Program-made: the position numbers and the translations under genes
Notes under the pieces: model-generated
What the model saw: the letters and a program-made list of their open reading frames with translations, nothing else
Told to the model about the DNA's origin: nothing
The model's database searches: none
Shown: positions 37,575-46,410 of the stretch, in pieces
Layout: each line of letters opens with the position of its first letter
Numbering within the stretch: the stretch's first letter is position 1
Assembly: GCA_017983465.1 (NCBI GenBank)
Contig: JAGOBK010000002.1
Location: forward strand, 372,001 to 436,000
Length of the DNA: 64,000 nucleotides
Reading direction: 5' to 3'
From: Crocinitomicaceae bacterium
GTDB lineage: Bacteria > Bacteroidota > Bacteroidia > Flavobacteriales_D > Crocinitomicaceae

Positions 37575-38585
37575 ATGAATGTAATTGTGCCAATGGCTGG
37601 AAGAGGCAGCCGACTTAGACCACACACCTTAACCGTTCCAAAACCACTAGTTCCGGTTGGAGGAAAACCGATTGTTCACCGACTCGTTGAGGACATCGCA
37701 CGCGTTTGTGCAGAGAAAATTGATGAAATCGCTTTTGTGGTTGGAGAGTTTGGTTCAGAGGTAGAACAAGAATTATTAGCGGTTGCAGAAAAATTGGGAG
37801 CGAAAGGATCGATTCATTACCAACATCAACCTTTGGGAACTGCTCACGCAGTGTTGTGTGCGGCTGATAAATTAACTGGACCTGTTGTCGTAGCTTTTGC
37901 AGATACGTTATTCAAAGCAGATTTTAAAATCAGCTCGGAAGATGAAGGAATTTTGTGGGTGAAACAAATTGAAGATCCAAGTGCTTTCGGCGTAATCAAG
38001 ATGAATGAACGTGGAGAAATCATCGATTTCGTCGAAAAACCGAAAGAATTTGTGTCGGATTTAGCGATGATCGGGATTTATTATTTCCGTGATGGCGAAC
38101 GATTACATAAGGAATTACAATACTTAATTGATAACGCTGTGATTAAAAGCGGAGAATACCAATTGCCGGATGCTCTTCGTCGTTTAACTGAATCAGGAGT
38201 TATTTTTAAACCAGGAACAGTTTCAGAATGGCTTGACTGTGGGAACAAAGAAGTCACCGTTCATACCAATCAACGAGTATTAGAATTTGATCATGCCGCT
38301 GGACTTCCCATGCAGGATGAAACTGCAACATGTGTTAATTCGGTCATTATTCAACCATGTTTCGTCGGTAAAAATGTGAAGATTCATGCATCTGTTATTG
38401 GACCACATGTTTCTATTGGGGCGAATTCTGTCGTAGAGAATTCCATCATACGCAATACAAATATTCAACAAAACACACACATTTCGAATGCCGTCTTGGC
38501 TGATTCCATGCTTGGCTCGAATGTTGTTTATAACGGACGATCAAAAGACCTAAGTTTGGGTGATTTTAGTACGACACATGAATAA
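37575..38585 (+). CDS. Sugar-phosphate nucleotidyltransferase with left-handed beta-helix tail
   Basis: A 336-residue protein. The N-terminal nucleotidyltransferase domain (about 1-230) carries the signature VPMAGRGSRLRPHTLTVPKPLVPVGGKPI at the start, split here across the G-rich loop and KPL, with AFADTLF near residue 112 as the metal site. The C-terminal part (about 255-325) has hexapeptide-like repeats (IHASVIGPHVSIGANSVVEN region). Close relatives are glucose-1-phosphate thymidylyl/uridylyltransferases; the actual sugar and nucleotide are not readable. Its end overlaps the TPR lipoprotein start by 8 bases, linking it to envelope genes. Confidence 0.85.
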   Translation: MNVIVPMAGRGSRLRPHTLTVPKPLVPVGGKPIVHRLVEDIARVCAEKIDEIAFVVGEFGSEVEQELLAVAEKLGAKGSIHYQHQPLGTAHAVLCAADKLTGPVVVAFADTLFKADFKISSEDEGILWVKQIEDPSAFGVIKMNERGEIIDFVEKPKEFVSDLAMIGIYYFRDGERLHKELQYLIDNAVIKSGEYQLPDALRRLTESGVIFKPGTVSEWLDCGNKEVTVHTNQRVLEFDHAAGLPMQDETATCVNSVIIQPCFVGKNVKIHASVIGPHVSIGANSVVENSIIRNTNIQQNTHISNAVLADSMLGSNVVYNGRSKDLSLGDFSTTHE

Positions 38586-40275
38586 ATTCCTTTTTCTTAT
38601 TTGTTGGACACTTGTTTTTACTTCCTGTGCGAATCTGAAGAAAAAGAAGCCAGTCGAGCATGATGCGGCATACATCCATACTTTTCACGAAGGGGTGCGC
38701 TTCAAACTCAATGGTCAAAATCAAGAAGCGATCGATAAGTTCAATGCCTGCCTCGTGATTGATGAAATGGACGATGCAGCACATTTTGCCTTAGCTCAAA
38801 TTTATTTGAACCAAGAGAACTTAGATCAAGCGGCACTTCATACCTTGAAAGCTTCGGCCATTGATCCAAAAAATGAACATTACCAAAGTGAGTTGGCATT
38901 CATGTATGTCGAGTCGAAAAAATTCCAAGAGGCAATTGCAGTATTCGAGAAGTTACTCAAAAAAACACCGAATAATCCTACGTACTATGCAGGAGCGGCA
39001 GAGTGTTATACGCAAATCGGAGATGCAAAAAAAGGCTTGGATTTACTGAATCGAATGGAAAATAACCTTGGCGCGAATCCGGGAATAGCTATCGAGAAAT
39101 TTAAACTCCTTGTTTCTGCTAAACGAGAAGAAGAAGCGATTACCGTTCTCAAAAATGCAAAAAAGAAATTTTCGGGAGAACCAATGATCATTGCGAATTT
39201 AGTTGATTACTATTTGCAACATAAACGTTTTCAAGAAGGGTTTGATTTATTGAAAGAATTGGTTGCCGTGGATCCAAACAATGGCATGGCTTTGCTGATG
39301 CTTGGAGACATGCAAATGCAAGCTGGTGACAGCAAAAACGGACTACAGAACTTAAAAGCGGCGATAAAGTCTGATGGACCAAGCATAGACCAGAAGATGA
39401 ATATTTTAATTGCTCTTCAAGGACAAGCGGTCATGGATCCAGATATGGAATCGTTGGTACTGTACATGTGTAAGAAATATCCGAAGGAGGCAAAAGCACA
39501 TTCTATTTCAGGTGACTATTACTTCAAGGTAAATCAATTTGTTCAGGCAATTGAGTCGTACAAATCTGCCGTAGCTTGCGATCCGAATGTTTATCCTATT
39601 TGGAATCAAATATTATTATTGGAATATCAATTTCAACAGTTTGATAGTTTGGCTATTGATGCAGAGAAATGCATCGGTTTTTTTCCAACGCAAGCACTCC
39701 CTTATTTTGTACTTGGAACCGCATTGAATCAACAGCGTAACTTTCTAAAGGCCCTAACGACTTTGCAAACGGGAATTGAGTATGTGTTAAAAGATGCAGA
39801 TTTAAAAGCAGAATTTCAGGGACAAATCGGTGAGGCGGAATTTGGTTTAAATCACACAAAAGAAGCCATGTCTGCCTATGAAAAGGCGCTCAGTTTGTCC
39901 ATAAAGAACAGCTTTGTGCGAAATCAATATGCCTATCAGTTAGCCTTGCATGAAATAGAATTGGTGAAAGCTACGGAAATCATCGATGAGGTATTGGCAC
40001 TATTTCCGGATGAGCCGCGTTACCTCGACACAAAAGGATTGATTCTTTTCCAACAAGGAAAATACCCAGAGTCTAAAACCTTCTTCGAACGAGCAAGTGG
40101 AGGCATAGAAGCAACGGACAAGTTATGCGCTGAACATATGGGCGATGTATTATTTATGTTAGGAAAAAAGGACGAAGCAATGTCCTATTGGCTTAGAGCG
40201 AAAGAACTTGGTTCGGCAAATAAAGTGCTGAATGAAAAAATTACACAAAAGAAGTATGCAAAACCTGTTTTTTAA
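38578..40275 (+). CDS. TPR-repeat lipoprotein
   Basis: A 565-residue protein from the ATG at 38578 (MNKFLFLICW), giving a lipoprotein signal with the lipobox Cys in FTSCANL; the 6-residue longer reading is less likely. The mature part is about a dozen TPR helix pairs (for example AAHFALAQIYLNQENLDQAA and MSAYEKALSL), ending with a run near 490-560. TPR lipoproteins act as scaffolds for envelope machines, and this one is probably an outer-membrane-anchored periplasmic scaffold. It overlaps the preceding gene by 8 bases and the next by 20. Confidence 0.87.
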   Translation: MNKFLFLICWTLVFTSCANLKKKKPVEHDAAYIHTFHEGVRFKLNGQNQEAIDKFNACLVIDEMDDAAHFALAQIYLNQENLDQAALHTLKASAIDPKNEHYQSELAFMYVESKKFQEAIAVFEKLLKKTPNNPTYYAGAAECYTQIGDAKKGLDLLNRMENNLGANPGIAIEKFKLLVSAKREEEAITVLKNAKKKFSGEPMIIANLVDYYLQHKRFQEGFDLLKELVAVDPNNGMALLMLGDMQMQAGDSKNGLQNLKAAIKSDGPSIDQKMNILIALQGQAVMDPDMESLVLYMCKKYPKEAKAHSISGDYYFKVNQFVQAIESYKSAVACDPNVYPIWNQILLLEYQFQQFDSLAIDAEKCIGFFPTQALPYFVLGTALNQQRNFLKALTTLQTGIEYVLKDADLKAEFQGQIGEAEFGLNHTKEAMSAYEKALSLSIKNSFVRNQYAYQLALHEIELVKATEIIDEVLALFPDEPRYLDTKGLILFQQGKYPESKTFFERASGGIEATDKLCAEHMGDVLFMLGKKDEAMSYWLRAKELGSANKVLNEKITQKKYAKPVF

Positions 40276-41074
40276 AATAACTGTCGGACTTAGTTTTATT
40301 TGGACTTTGTTTGCTTGTTCTCCTAAAGTAGGGAACGAATTAATGAACGGGGATAAACTGCCTAAAATTAAGGACAAAGAGTTGGTTGATCGATTAGATA
40401 GTTTATCGAAAATCGAACCAAGAACGTTTTATTCTAAGTTGGACATCAACTATAAAGATTCCACTACGGATATTTCGTTTAAAACGTCTCTGAAGATTGT
40501 CGCTGATAGTGCTGTTAGTGCGATTATTACCTATGCACGCATTCCAATTGTAACGGCAATGGTAACCAAAGACACCATTACCGTTGTAAACAAACGGGAA
40601 AAATGTTACACCGTACAATCCTTAGATTATTTAAAAACAACGTTTGGCGTTGATTTTACTTATGAAAACATGGAAGAGTTGTTTTTGGGTAAACCCTTGG
40701 ATTACAATATTGAACAGAAATATTTCGTAGACCACGATCCGTATCATTACAGTATTTCGACTCACAAAAAGCGCGATAAAAAACGAATGGATCGCCGTCC
40801 AAAAGAGGATATTGTTTTGAATTATATCCTAAGTAATGATGGTAAATCCCTTCAGCAAACAACCATAAAAAGTCCAAGTGATTCAACGGAAATCACCGTG
40901 ATTTATGAGCAGCGTCAGGAAGTAAATGGAATGAATGTCCCGAAAGTCGTCCATATGCACATCAAAGCGAAAGAAAAAGGGATTTACATCAAAATGGATT
41001 ATGAAAAAGTGGAAATTAATGAACCACAAGAATTAATAATTGTCATACCAGAGAAATATGAAAAATGTAAGTAG
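40256..41074 (+). CDS. DUF4292-family lipoprotein
   Basis: A 272-residue protein from the ATG at 40256 (MQNLFFKITVG), giving a lipoprotein signal with lipobox LFACSPK. The body has the DUF4292 look common in Bacteroidota: a RTFYSKLDINYKDS strand, DISFKTSLKIVADSAVSAII and a C-terminal KMDYEKVEINEP. The fold is LolA/LolB-like (one curved sheet), which hints at lipoprotein or lipid handling, though function is not established. The start lies inside the end of the TPR gene and its own end overlaps the EnvC-like gene, so translation is likely coupled. Confidence 0.82.
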   Translation: MQNLFFKITVGLSFIWTLFACSPKVGNELMNGDKLPKIKDKELVDRLDSLSKIEPRTFYSKLDINYKDSTTDISFKTSLKIVADSAVSAIITYARIPIVTAMVTKDTITVVNKREKCYTVQSLDYLKTTFGVDFTYENMEELFLGKPLDYNIEQKYFVDHDPYHYSISTHKKRDKKRMDRRPKEDIVLNYILSNDGKSLQQTTIKSPSDSTEITVIYEQRQEVNGMNVPKVVHMHIKAKEKGIYIKMDYEKVEINEPQELIIVIPEKYEKCK

Positions 41075-42416
41075 CTTATTGTTCTTCTTATTCCTAGCGA
41101 GCCTGTCCTTTGGTCAGTCAAGTCAAGAAAAACTGAAAAAAGAACAACAAAAATTAGAAAAACGTATTTCTAATACAAGAGCACTTTTATCAAAGGTGAA
41201 GTCAAACTCGCAAGCTTCTTTGAATGAAATTCGATTAATTGAAAATCAAATCAAAAGCAGAGAAGCGTTGGTGCGAATTTTTGATAATCAAGTGCGCATG
41301 GCAGAGATCAAGATGGTCGAGAAAAAACAGGAAGTGAAACGCCTCAAGAAAAGACTTAGTGACTTAAAAAGACAATATAAGAAGATGGTGTTGTACGCTT
41401 ACAAACACCGAAGTAGCTATGGACGCGTAATGTATTTATTGTCTGCGGACAATTACAACGAAGCAATGAAGCGAAACCGTTACTTGAAAAAAGTAGCTGG
41501 GGTACAGCAAAAACAAGCGGCACTGATTAAACAACATCAAGCGTTAATTGCAGAGGAAATCACGAATATTTCTCAAGAAAAGGATTCGAAAATACTTGCA
41601 CTCGAAGAGAAGAAGCAAGAACGAGAACTGATTTCCAAGGATAAGACGAAGAAAGAAAAGTCCTACGAAAAGTTTAAAAAAGAGGAGCAAAATTTACTGA
41701 CTCAATTGAAAGCAGACGAACGCAAAAAGGCAGAAATAAAACAGCGAATCGACGCGGAACTCCGTCAGGAGATTGCACGCGAGCAAGCACGTCAACGCGA
41801 ACGTGAAAAAGCGAGAAAAGAAGAAGAAAAACGCCAAGCAAATTTAGCTGCTGCGACACCTAAAACAACAACGAGTAGCGGAACATCAGGAAAGACACAG
41901 GAAACGCCTAAAACAACTCCAAAAGCGACACCTGCAGAACCCGCAAAACCCAAACAAGTAACTTATACAGAGTCAACAGAAGGATCGGCAGTAGGTAAAA
42001 GTTTTGAGGTTAATCGTGGCCGATTACCATGGCCTGTAGAAAAAGGCAGCATCACAGAGCGCTACGGAACGAATCCGCATCCAACATTGGCGGGTGTGGT
42101 CACAAATAATAACGGAATCGATATTACCTGTCCAAAGTATGCTCGTGTTCGATCTGTTTTTGAGGGAGAAGTAACGAGTGTATTCTCGATTAATGGAGCG
42201 GGTAAGTTTGTGGTTATCAAACACGGGGCGTACCGTACGGTTTACGGAAATATGCAAGAAACGTATGTGAGTGTTGGTTCAAAAGTGTCATCAAAACAAG
42301 CAATTGGAAGTTTATTGGCTGATGACAGTGGAGTATCTATCTGCCATTTTGAAATTCACTCCGTTGCTGGTGGAATGACAAAAAGCTTGAATCCATCACT
42401 TTGGATCGGACGCTAA
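41058..42416 (+). CDS. EnvC-like murein hydrolase activator with degenerate LytM (M23) domain
   Basis: A 452-residue protein from the ATG at 41058, with a signal peptide (cleaved after SLSFGQ). A long coiled coil (about 20-260) and a Thr/Pro/Ala-rich linker lead to an M23/LytM domain (about 320-445). In active LytM peptidases the zinc ligands are HxxxD and HxH. Here the first is Asn351 with Asp355 kept (NNGID), and the second has Ile428 with His430 kept (ICHFE). Two ligands are thus lost, as in the non-catalytic EnvC/NlpD activators that switch on amidases at the septum. No FtsEX genes are adjacent. Converges on the O-antigen ligase gene with a 21-base coding overlap. Confidence 0.88.
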   Translation: MKNVSSLLFFLFLASLSFGQSSQEKLKKEQQKLEKRISNTRALLSKVKSNSQASLNEIRLIENQIKSREALVRIFDNQVRMAEIKMVEKKQEVKRLKKRLSDLKRQYKKMVLYAYKHRSSYGRVMYLLSADNYNEAMKRNRYLKKVAGVQQKQAALIKQHQALIAEEITNISQEKDSKILALEEKKQERELISKDKTKKEKSYEKFKKEEQNLLTQLKADERKKAEIKQRIDAELRQEIAREQARQREREKARKEEEKRQANLAAATPKTTTSSGTSGKTQETPKTTPKATPAEPAKPKQVTYTESTEGSAVGKSFEVNRGRLPWPVEKGSITERYGTNPHPTLAGVVTNNNGIDITCPKYARVRSVFEGEVTSVFSINGAGKFVVIKHGAYRTVYGNMQETYVSVGSKVSSKQAIGSLLADDSGVSICHFEIHSVAGGMTKSLNPSLWIGR

Positions 42417-43826
42417 TTTCTGTTGTTGAAGTCCTAGTGCAATGATCATTGCGCACATACCAAAAACAGGAACCGCAGCTTTGTCCGTATCAAGGAAATT
42501 ATTCAAGAAGGCATGGATAAAATAGGTTGACAAGGCCATTATCATACTCAAAATCAGAATTCTCGTTCCGGTATCTGAAACAGGAATTCGATTGTAAACC
42601 ATGATACTCGTGTAAAAAATAGTCGCTACGATTCCTAAGAAGGAAAGTAATCCGATGATGCCCATTTCCGCTAAAGCACCAAGGTATTCACTATGAGCAT
42701 TTCCCATATCTCCGAAATTGGTGGAAATAATCGTAAGATTCTCAGGTTCTTGAAACGGAGCGTATTCAAAAGCATATGTACCAGGACCATAACCAAAAAC
42801 AGGTCTTTCCTCAAACATGGCGAGGGCACAACTCCAACGATTAATGCGTTCTAAGTTCGATGCATCTGTCGAGATGTTTGCCGCACTTTGCAAGCGTTCA
42901 TCAAATGACTCGGTGGTGTGGTCTTGTTTATTACGTGCCAATTCCATTTCAATGGAATCCCATTTGAATAAAACGACGAGTAACGCAATAGCGGCAATTC
43001 CCGCAAGTGGTTTCCAATTGACTTTGTAATAAATGAGTCCACCAATGATTAAACAGCCAAAAACACTTAACCAAGCAGCTCGTGTATAGGAGAAGTAAAG
43101 TCCGGCAAGAATAAGTACAATCATCGCAATGATCACAGCTTGTATGAGCGGAGCATGTTTTTTATACAAATACAATCCAAAAACGAGTGGGACATTCAAA
43201 GCGATGATGGCGCCATAAATCGTGTGATCCTTAAAAAAAGGCGACATGACCCAATGACTTTCCTTTTCTCCAAATGCAAATAGTGCATGACGCGTAATCG
43301 TGTAAATCACCACAATGCACGAAGAGATAAGGAATAGCCAAATGAAGGCTACTCTATTTTTTTCCTTTTGAAAGAAATGGATTCCAAAAAACAATACGGG
43401 CACAATAAACCAGAGTTTTGCCAAAAGAAATTTAAAGGAAACAATCGGATGAGAACTCGTAATAGAGCTAATGAAAATCCAGGTGAGAAATATTCCAACA
43501 GAAAACAGGATGGGCTCGCGCCATAGGTTTTTCGGCATGAAGGGACGATAAAGCTGTAATGCAGATAGCCAGATCATCAAACCAAAAAGTAATGGTTCAC
43601 TGGGTAAAAATAGACCGAAACTTGAATTGAACTCCTCAATATTAATAGAAAGCGGAGTAAAAAACGCAATAGAAATGAAGAGTTTTTCCGTTTGAAAAAT
43701 GGCAAAATAGATAGCTAAAAGTCCAGCAGGGAAAAGACTCAAGTATTCTTGGCCGTCCCAAATCAATAATGCAAAAACGATGGATAATAGTAATCCAACT
43801 ACGCTATAAATGACCGTTTTCTTCAA
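42396..43826 (-). CDS. O-antigen ligase/polymerase family membrane protein (Wzy_C)
   Basis: A 476-residue protein with about 11-12 membrane helices. Its large loop before the last helices contains FGYGPGTYAFEYAPF and GNAHSEYLGALAEMG, the block that carries the conserved His of WaaL/Wzy-type enzymes. Such proteins either polymerise O-units or ligate polysaccharide to lipid A-core, and the two cannot be told apart by eye. It is the last gene of the run, 4 bases after the Wzz-like gene. Its C-terminal codons overlap the EnvC-like gene's 3' end on the opposite strand by 21 bases. Confidence 0.88.
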   Translation of the reverse strand: MKKTVIYSVVGLLLSIVFALLIWDGQEYLSLFPAGLLAIYFAIFQTEKLFISIAFFTPLSINIEEFNSSFGLFLPSEPLLFGLMIWLSALQLYRPFMPKNLWREPILFSVGIFLTWIFISSITSSHPIVSFKFLLAKLWFIVPVLFFGIHFFQKEKNRVAFIWLFLISSCIVVIYTITRHALFAFGEKESHWVMSPFFKDHTIYGAIIALNVPLVFGLYLYKKHAPLIQAVIIAMIVLILAGLYFSYTRAAWLSVFGCLIIGGLIYYKVNWKPLAGIAAIALLVVLFKWDSIEMELARNKQDHTTESFDERLQSAANISTDASNLERINRWSCALAMFEERPVFGYGPGTYAFEYAPFQEPENLTIISTNFGDMGNAHSEYLGALAEMGIIGLLSFLGIVATIFYTSIMVYNRIPVSDTGTRILILSMIMALSTYFIHAFLNNFLDTDKAAVPVFGMCAMIIALGLQQQKLASDPK

Positions 43827-43830
43827 GATC

Positions 43831-44823
43831 TTAAGCTTCGTTCAATTTTAGCTCTTTGATGCGTTGTTGAATAAGCAAAAAGAAAAGACCAAAAATAAAT
43901 CCACCAATCGTTGAAACAAGCACAATAATCATGCGTTTTGGTTTTTCTTTTCTGTCAGCGACAACTGCCTTTTCCACAACAAATTTATGGTTGAATTTCG
44001 CGTTTGCATCCGACTCTGCTTGTTCGTATGATACGCGGAAGTCTTCAATTTTTACGATTTTCTCATTACGTTGGTACTCAAGTCCGTCGTATACTGAACC
44101 ATATTTTGTATTAATGTCAATTTTTCGTTGGATTTCTGTTTTTTCAGCAGCATTCTTCGAATCTACGAGCGCTTGGTATAAGGTAGCGCGCACATCGTTT
44201 GGTAGGACACCTAGTTGTGCTAATTCCTCTAAACGCGTCAGTAAAGAGTCGCGTTCATGTTCCATTTGCTTTTTCTTGCGCAAATTAATTTCAAAAGCGG
44301 GCATGGTGCGCTCTCGAATCATTTCATTCTTTACCGTATCGATTAAATCAACAATGTCATTTGCCATTGCCGCAGCTTTCTTGGGGTCTTTGTTTAATAC
44401 ATCAATTTGAATGGACCCAAAACGCGTACGGTTAAAGGTGAAGTCACCGTAATAAGCTTTGTTTAATTTGTAGTATTTATTCGGATCGTTTTCCGAAATC
44501 TCGTAGTCTGCCAATAATTTGTATTTACTTACGATTCGGTCTTTAATGCGAGAGGACTGAAGGATTTGCACCAATTGTTCGGCTTGTTCTTCTTCACCGA
44601 AGTCCATTGCAGCTGCTTTTGCATTACGCTGATCCGAGAAGGAAACGTTGCTTGTTGCTGCTGGGAATACAATTGCCGATGACAAGTATAGCGGTGTAAT
44701 GAGAAAAGATACAACGATGGAAGCAATGGCTGCAATCGATGTAATAATTAAAATTGGCTTTTTACTTTTCCAAATGAACTGGATTAAGCCCATGCGTTCT
44801 TCTTGTAAGTTTATCTGTGTCAT
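43831..44823 (-). CDS. Wzz-type polysaccharide chain-length determinant protein
   Basis: A 330-residue protein with the Wzz layout: a first membrane helix (about 24-46), a large coiled-coil periplasmic region (about 47-295) and a second helix (about 302-322, VLVSTIGGFIFGLFFLLI), leaving short cytoplasmic ends. There is no C-terminal tyrosine-kinase domain, so it is a PCP-1-like form that sets O-chain length together with a Wzy polymerase. It sits 4 bases upstream of the ligase/polymerase gene, which supports the pairing. Confidence 0.86.
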   Translation of the reverse strand: MTQINLQEERMGLIQFIWKSKKPILIITSIAAIASIVVSFLITPLYLSSAIVFPAATSNVSFSDQRNAKAAAMDFGEEEQAEQLVQILQSSRIKDRIVSKYKLLADYEISENDPNKYYKLNKAYYGDFTFNRTRFGSIQIDVLNKDPKKAAAMANDIVDLIDTVKNEMIRERTMPAFEINLRKKKQMEHERDSLLTRLEELAQLGVLPNDVRATLYQALVDSKNAAEKTEIQRKIDINTKYGSVYDGLEYQRNEKIVKIEDFRVSYEQAESDANAKFNHKFVVEKAVVADRKEKPKRMIIVLVSTIGGFIFGLFFLLIQQRIKELKLNEA

Positions 44824-44838
44824 ATCAATTTATCCCCG

Positions 44839-44871
44839 CGAAGTTATGATTTTTGCTGCAAGCTATCACAA
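44839..44871 (-). promoter_or_regulatory. Possible internal promoter before the Wzz-like gene
   Basis: TAACTTCG at 44839-44846, a one-base variant of TAnnTTTG, with TTG at 44869-44871 and a spacer of 22. It lies just upstream of the Wzz-like start at 44823 and could let wzz and the ligase gene be expressed separately from the adhesins. Confidence 0.33.
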
Positions 44872-44899
44872 TAACTCCGAAATTCAAAAAATATTTGAT

Positions 44900-46378
44900 T
44901 TAGGACTTGATTAAAAAAAGATTTTTCAAGGGTTTAAGTTCGATGAATTTGAAAACGAACATGAGAATCAATCCTAGTAATAATTCGATACTGAAAATCA
45001 GCCCAAATAACATAGGTGAATCATTCAGTAAATTTTGGTCCTCTAAATTCATGAGGGAAAAATGGAAAAGTAAAATGGCACTTATGAAACTCACAGTAAA
45101 GAGTAGCCATTTCCCAATGTTAACTATTCCAATCTTTAATTGAAAATACCTGGTGCACAAAATGAATTGGGTGATGGCCATGGTTATTTGTGTAATAAAT
45201 GCTGTAAATCCTGCACCAGCGGCGCCATATTTAGGAATCAGAAAGATATTTAGACTGATATTGATGATCACTCCGATGGCAGAAATGATGTTTAATTCTT
45301 TTAAATTGCCATTCGCAGTAAGAAGTGTCCCAAAGACGAAATTCATGGAAATTCCAATGAAACTTAACATTAACCAACAAAAAGGAATGACGGCCCCAGT
45401 GTCAGAGGTATAGATAAATTGAAGGATATTTTCGGAGTGAAAAATCAAAATAAAAACGACCACAATAACTCCACTCATGAGGAAATTTGCCGAAATAAGA
45501 ACTAATTCCCGAACCTTTTTTGCGGATTCATGTAATACATTCGAAAACATAGGAAATAATAATCCTGCGAAGATCATTCCAAACATATATAGTGCATCTA
45601 GCAGTCTAAATCCTTTTGCGTAGATTCCAGCTTCTTTATTGCCATTCGATCCTAACTCGTGTAATAGTATTCCGTCAATCCGCGTGTATATGGACATCAA
45701 AATAATCAGTAAGGCAAACGGTAAACTTTTTTTTAGAACGGATTTAAAATGGAGCAAATCAACTTGCCAGTGAATAGTTCCAACGATGCGTTTAAAGAAA
45801 ATAAACGCCAAAATAAAAGTCAGGAAATACCCGAAGGTCTGTAATTGAATGTACAAGGGGATGTTCATTCGAAAACCCAGGTTGAACAATAAAACAGATC
45901 CTGCTGTGATAATTAATACAATTCGATCAAAAACGGAGAAAAATGAATCGAGTTTGTAGTGTTGCAAACCGGAAAAAAATCCCCTGAAATACGCAATGAA
46001 AACAATGAATAATTGATTTAAACCCAAAAAGAACAAGAGTTTCATTGCCATGGAGTCGTATCCTAATAAAAATGCGGATGAAAAGAGAATTCCGATGTAA
46101 AATAGAAACAGGATAAGTCGAAGTAGAAGAATACTGCTAATTTGGGATTTAGCTTCTTCTTGGTTATTGGCGACTGTCTTAATAACGTAATTATTAATCC
46201 CTAAATCCATAAGGATATTCAAAATTAACGATAAACTCAACAATGAAAAATATAAGCCATATTCATCAAGACCAACAACATTTTGAACTTGAGCATCGAT
46301 GCCAAATATGGCAAGAGGCTTAATCAATAAATTGAGCAGAAGTGAAAACAGTAAGTTTGAAAAAAAAATACGATGCAT
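44900..46378 (-). CDS. Wzx-type polysaccharide flippase (MATE/MOP family)
   Basis: A 492-residue protein with about 14 hydrophobic segments and the organisation of RfbX/Wzx oligosaccharide flippases (polysaccharide biosynthesis family), including the amphipathic VVGLDEYGLYFSLLSLSL near the N-terminus and a GAAGAGFTAFITQ segment near residue 390. Flips undecaprenyl-linked O-units across the inner membrane. It lies 32 bases after the 898-residue T9SS protein gene and 76 bases before the Wzz-like gene, in one direction with both. Confidence 0.87.
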   Translation of the reverse strand: MHRIFFSNLLFSLLLNLLIKPLAIFGIDAQVQNVVGLDEYGLYFSLLSLSLILNILMDLGINNYVIKTVANNQEEAKSQISSILLLRLILFLFYIGILFSSAFLLGYDSMAMKLLFFLGLNQLFIVFIAYFRGFFSGLQHYKLDSFFSVFDRIVLIITAGSVLLFNLGFRMNIPLYIQLQTFGYFLTFILAFIFFKRIVGTIHWQVDLLHFKSVLKKSLPFALLIILMSIYTRIDGILLHELGSNGNKEAGIYAKGFRLLDALYMFGMIFAGLLFPMFSNVLHESAKKVRELVLISANFLMSGVIVVVFILIFHSENILQFIYTSDTGAVIPFCWLMLSFIGISMNFVFGTLLTANGNLKELNIISAIGVIINISLNIFLIPKYGAAGAGFTAFITQITMAITQFILCTRYFQLKIGIVNIGKWLLFTVSFISAILLFHFSLMNLEDQNLLNDSPMLFGLIFSIELLLGLILMFVFKFIELKPLKNLFLIKS

Positions 46379-46410
46379 ATCGTTGCTCCTGTTTTCCTAA
46401 AGACAGCTTC

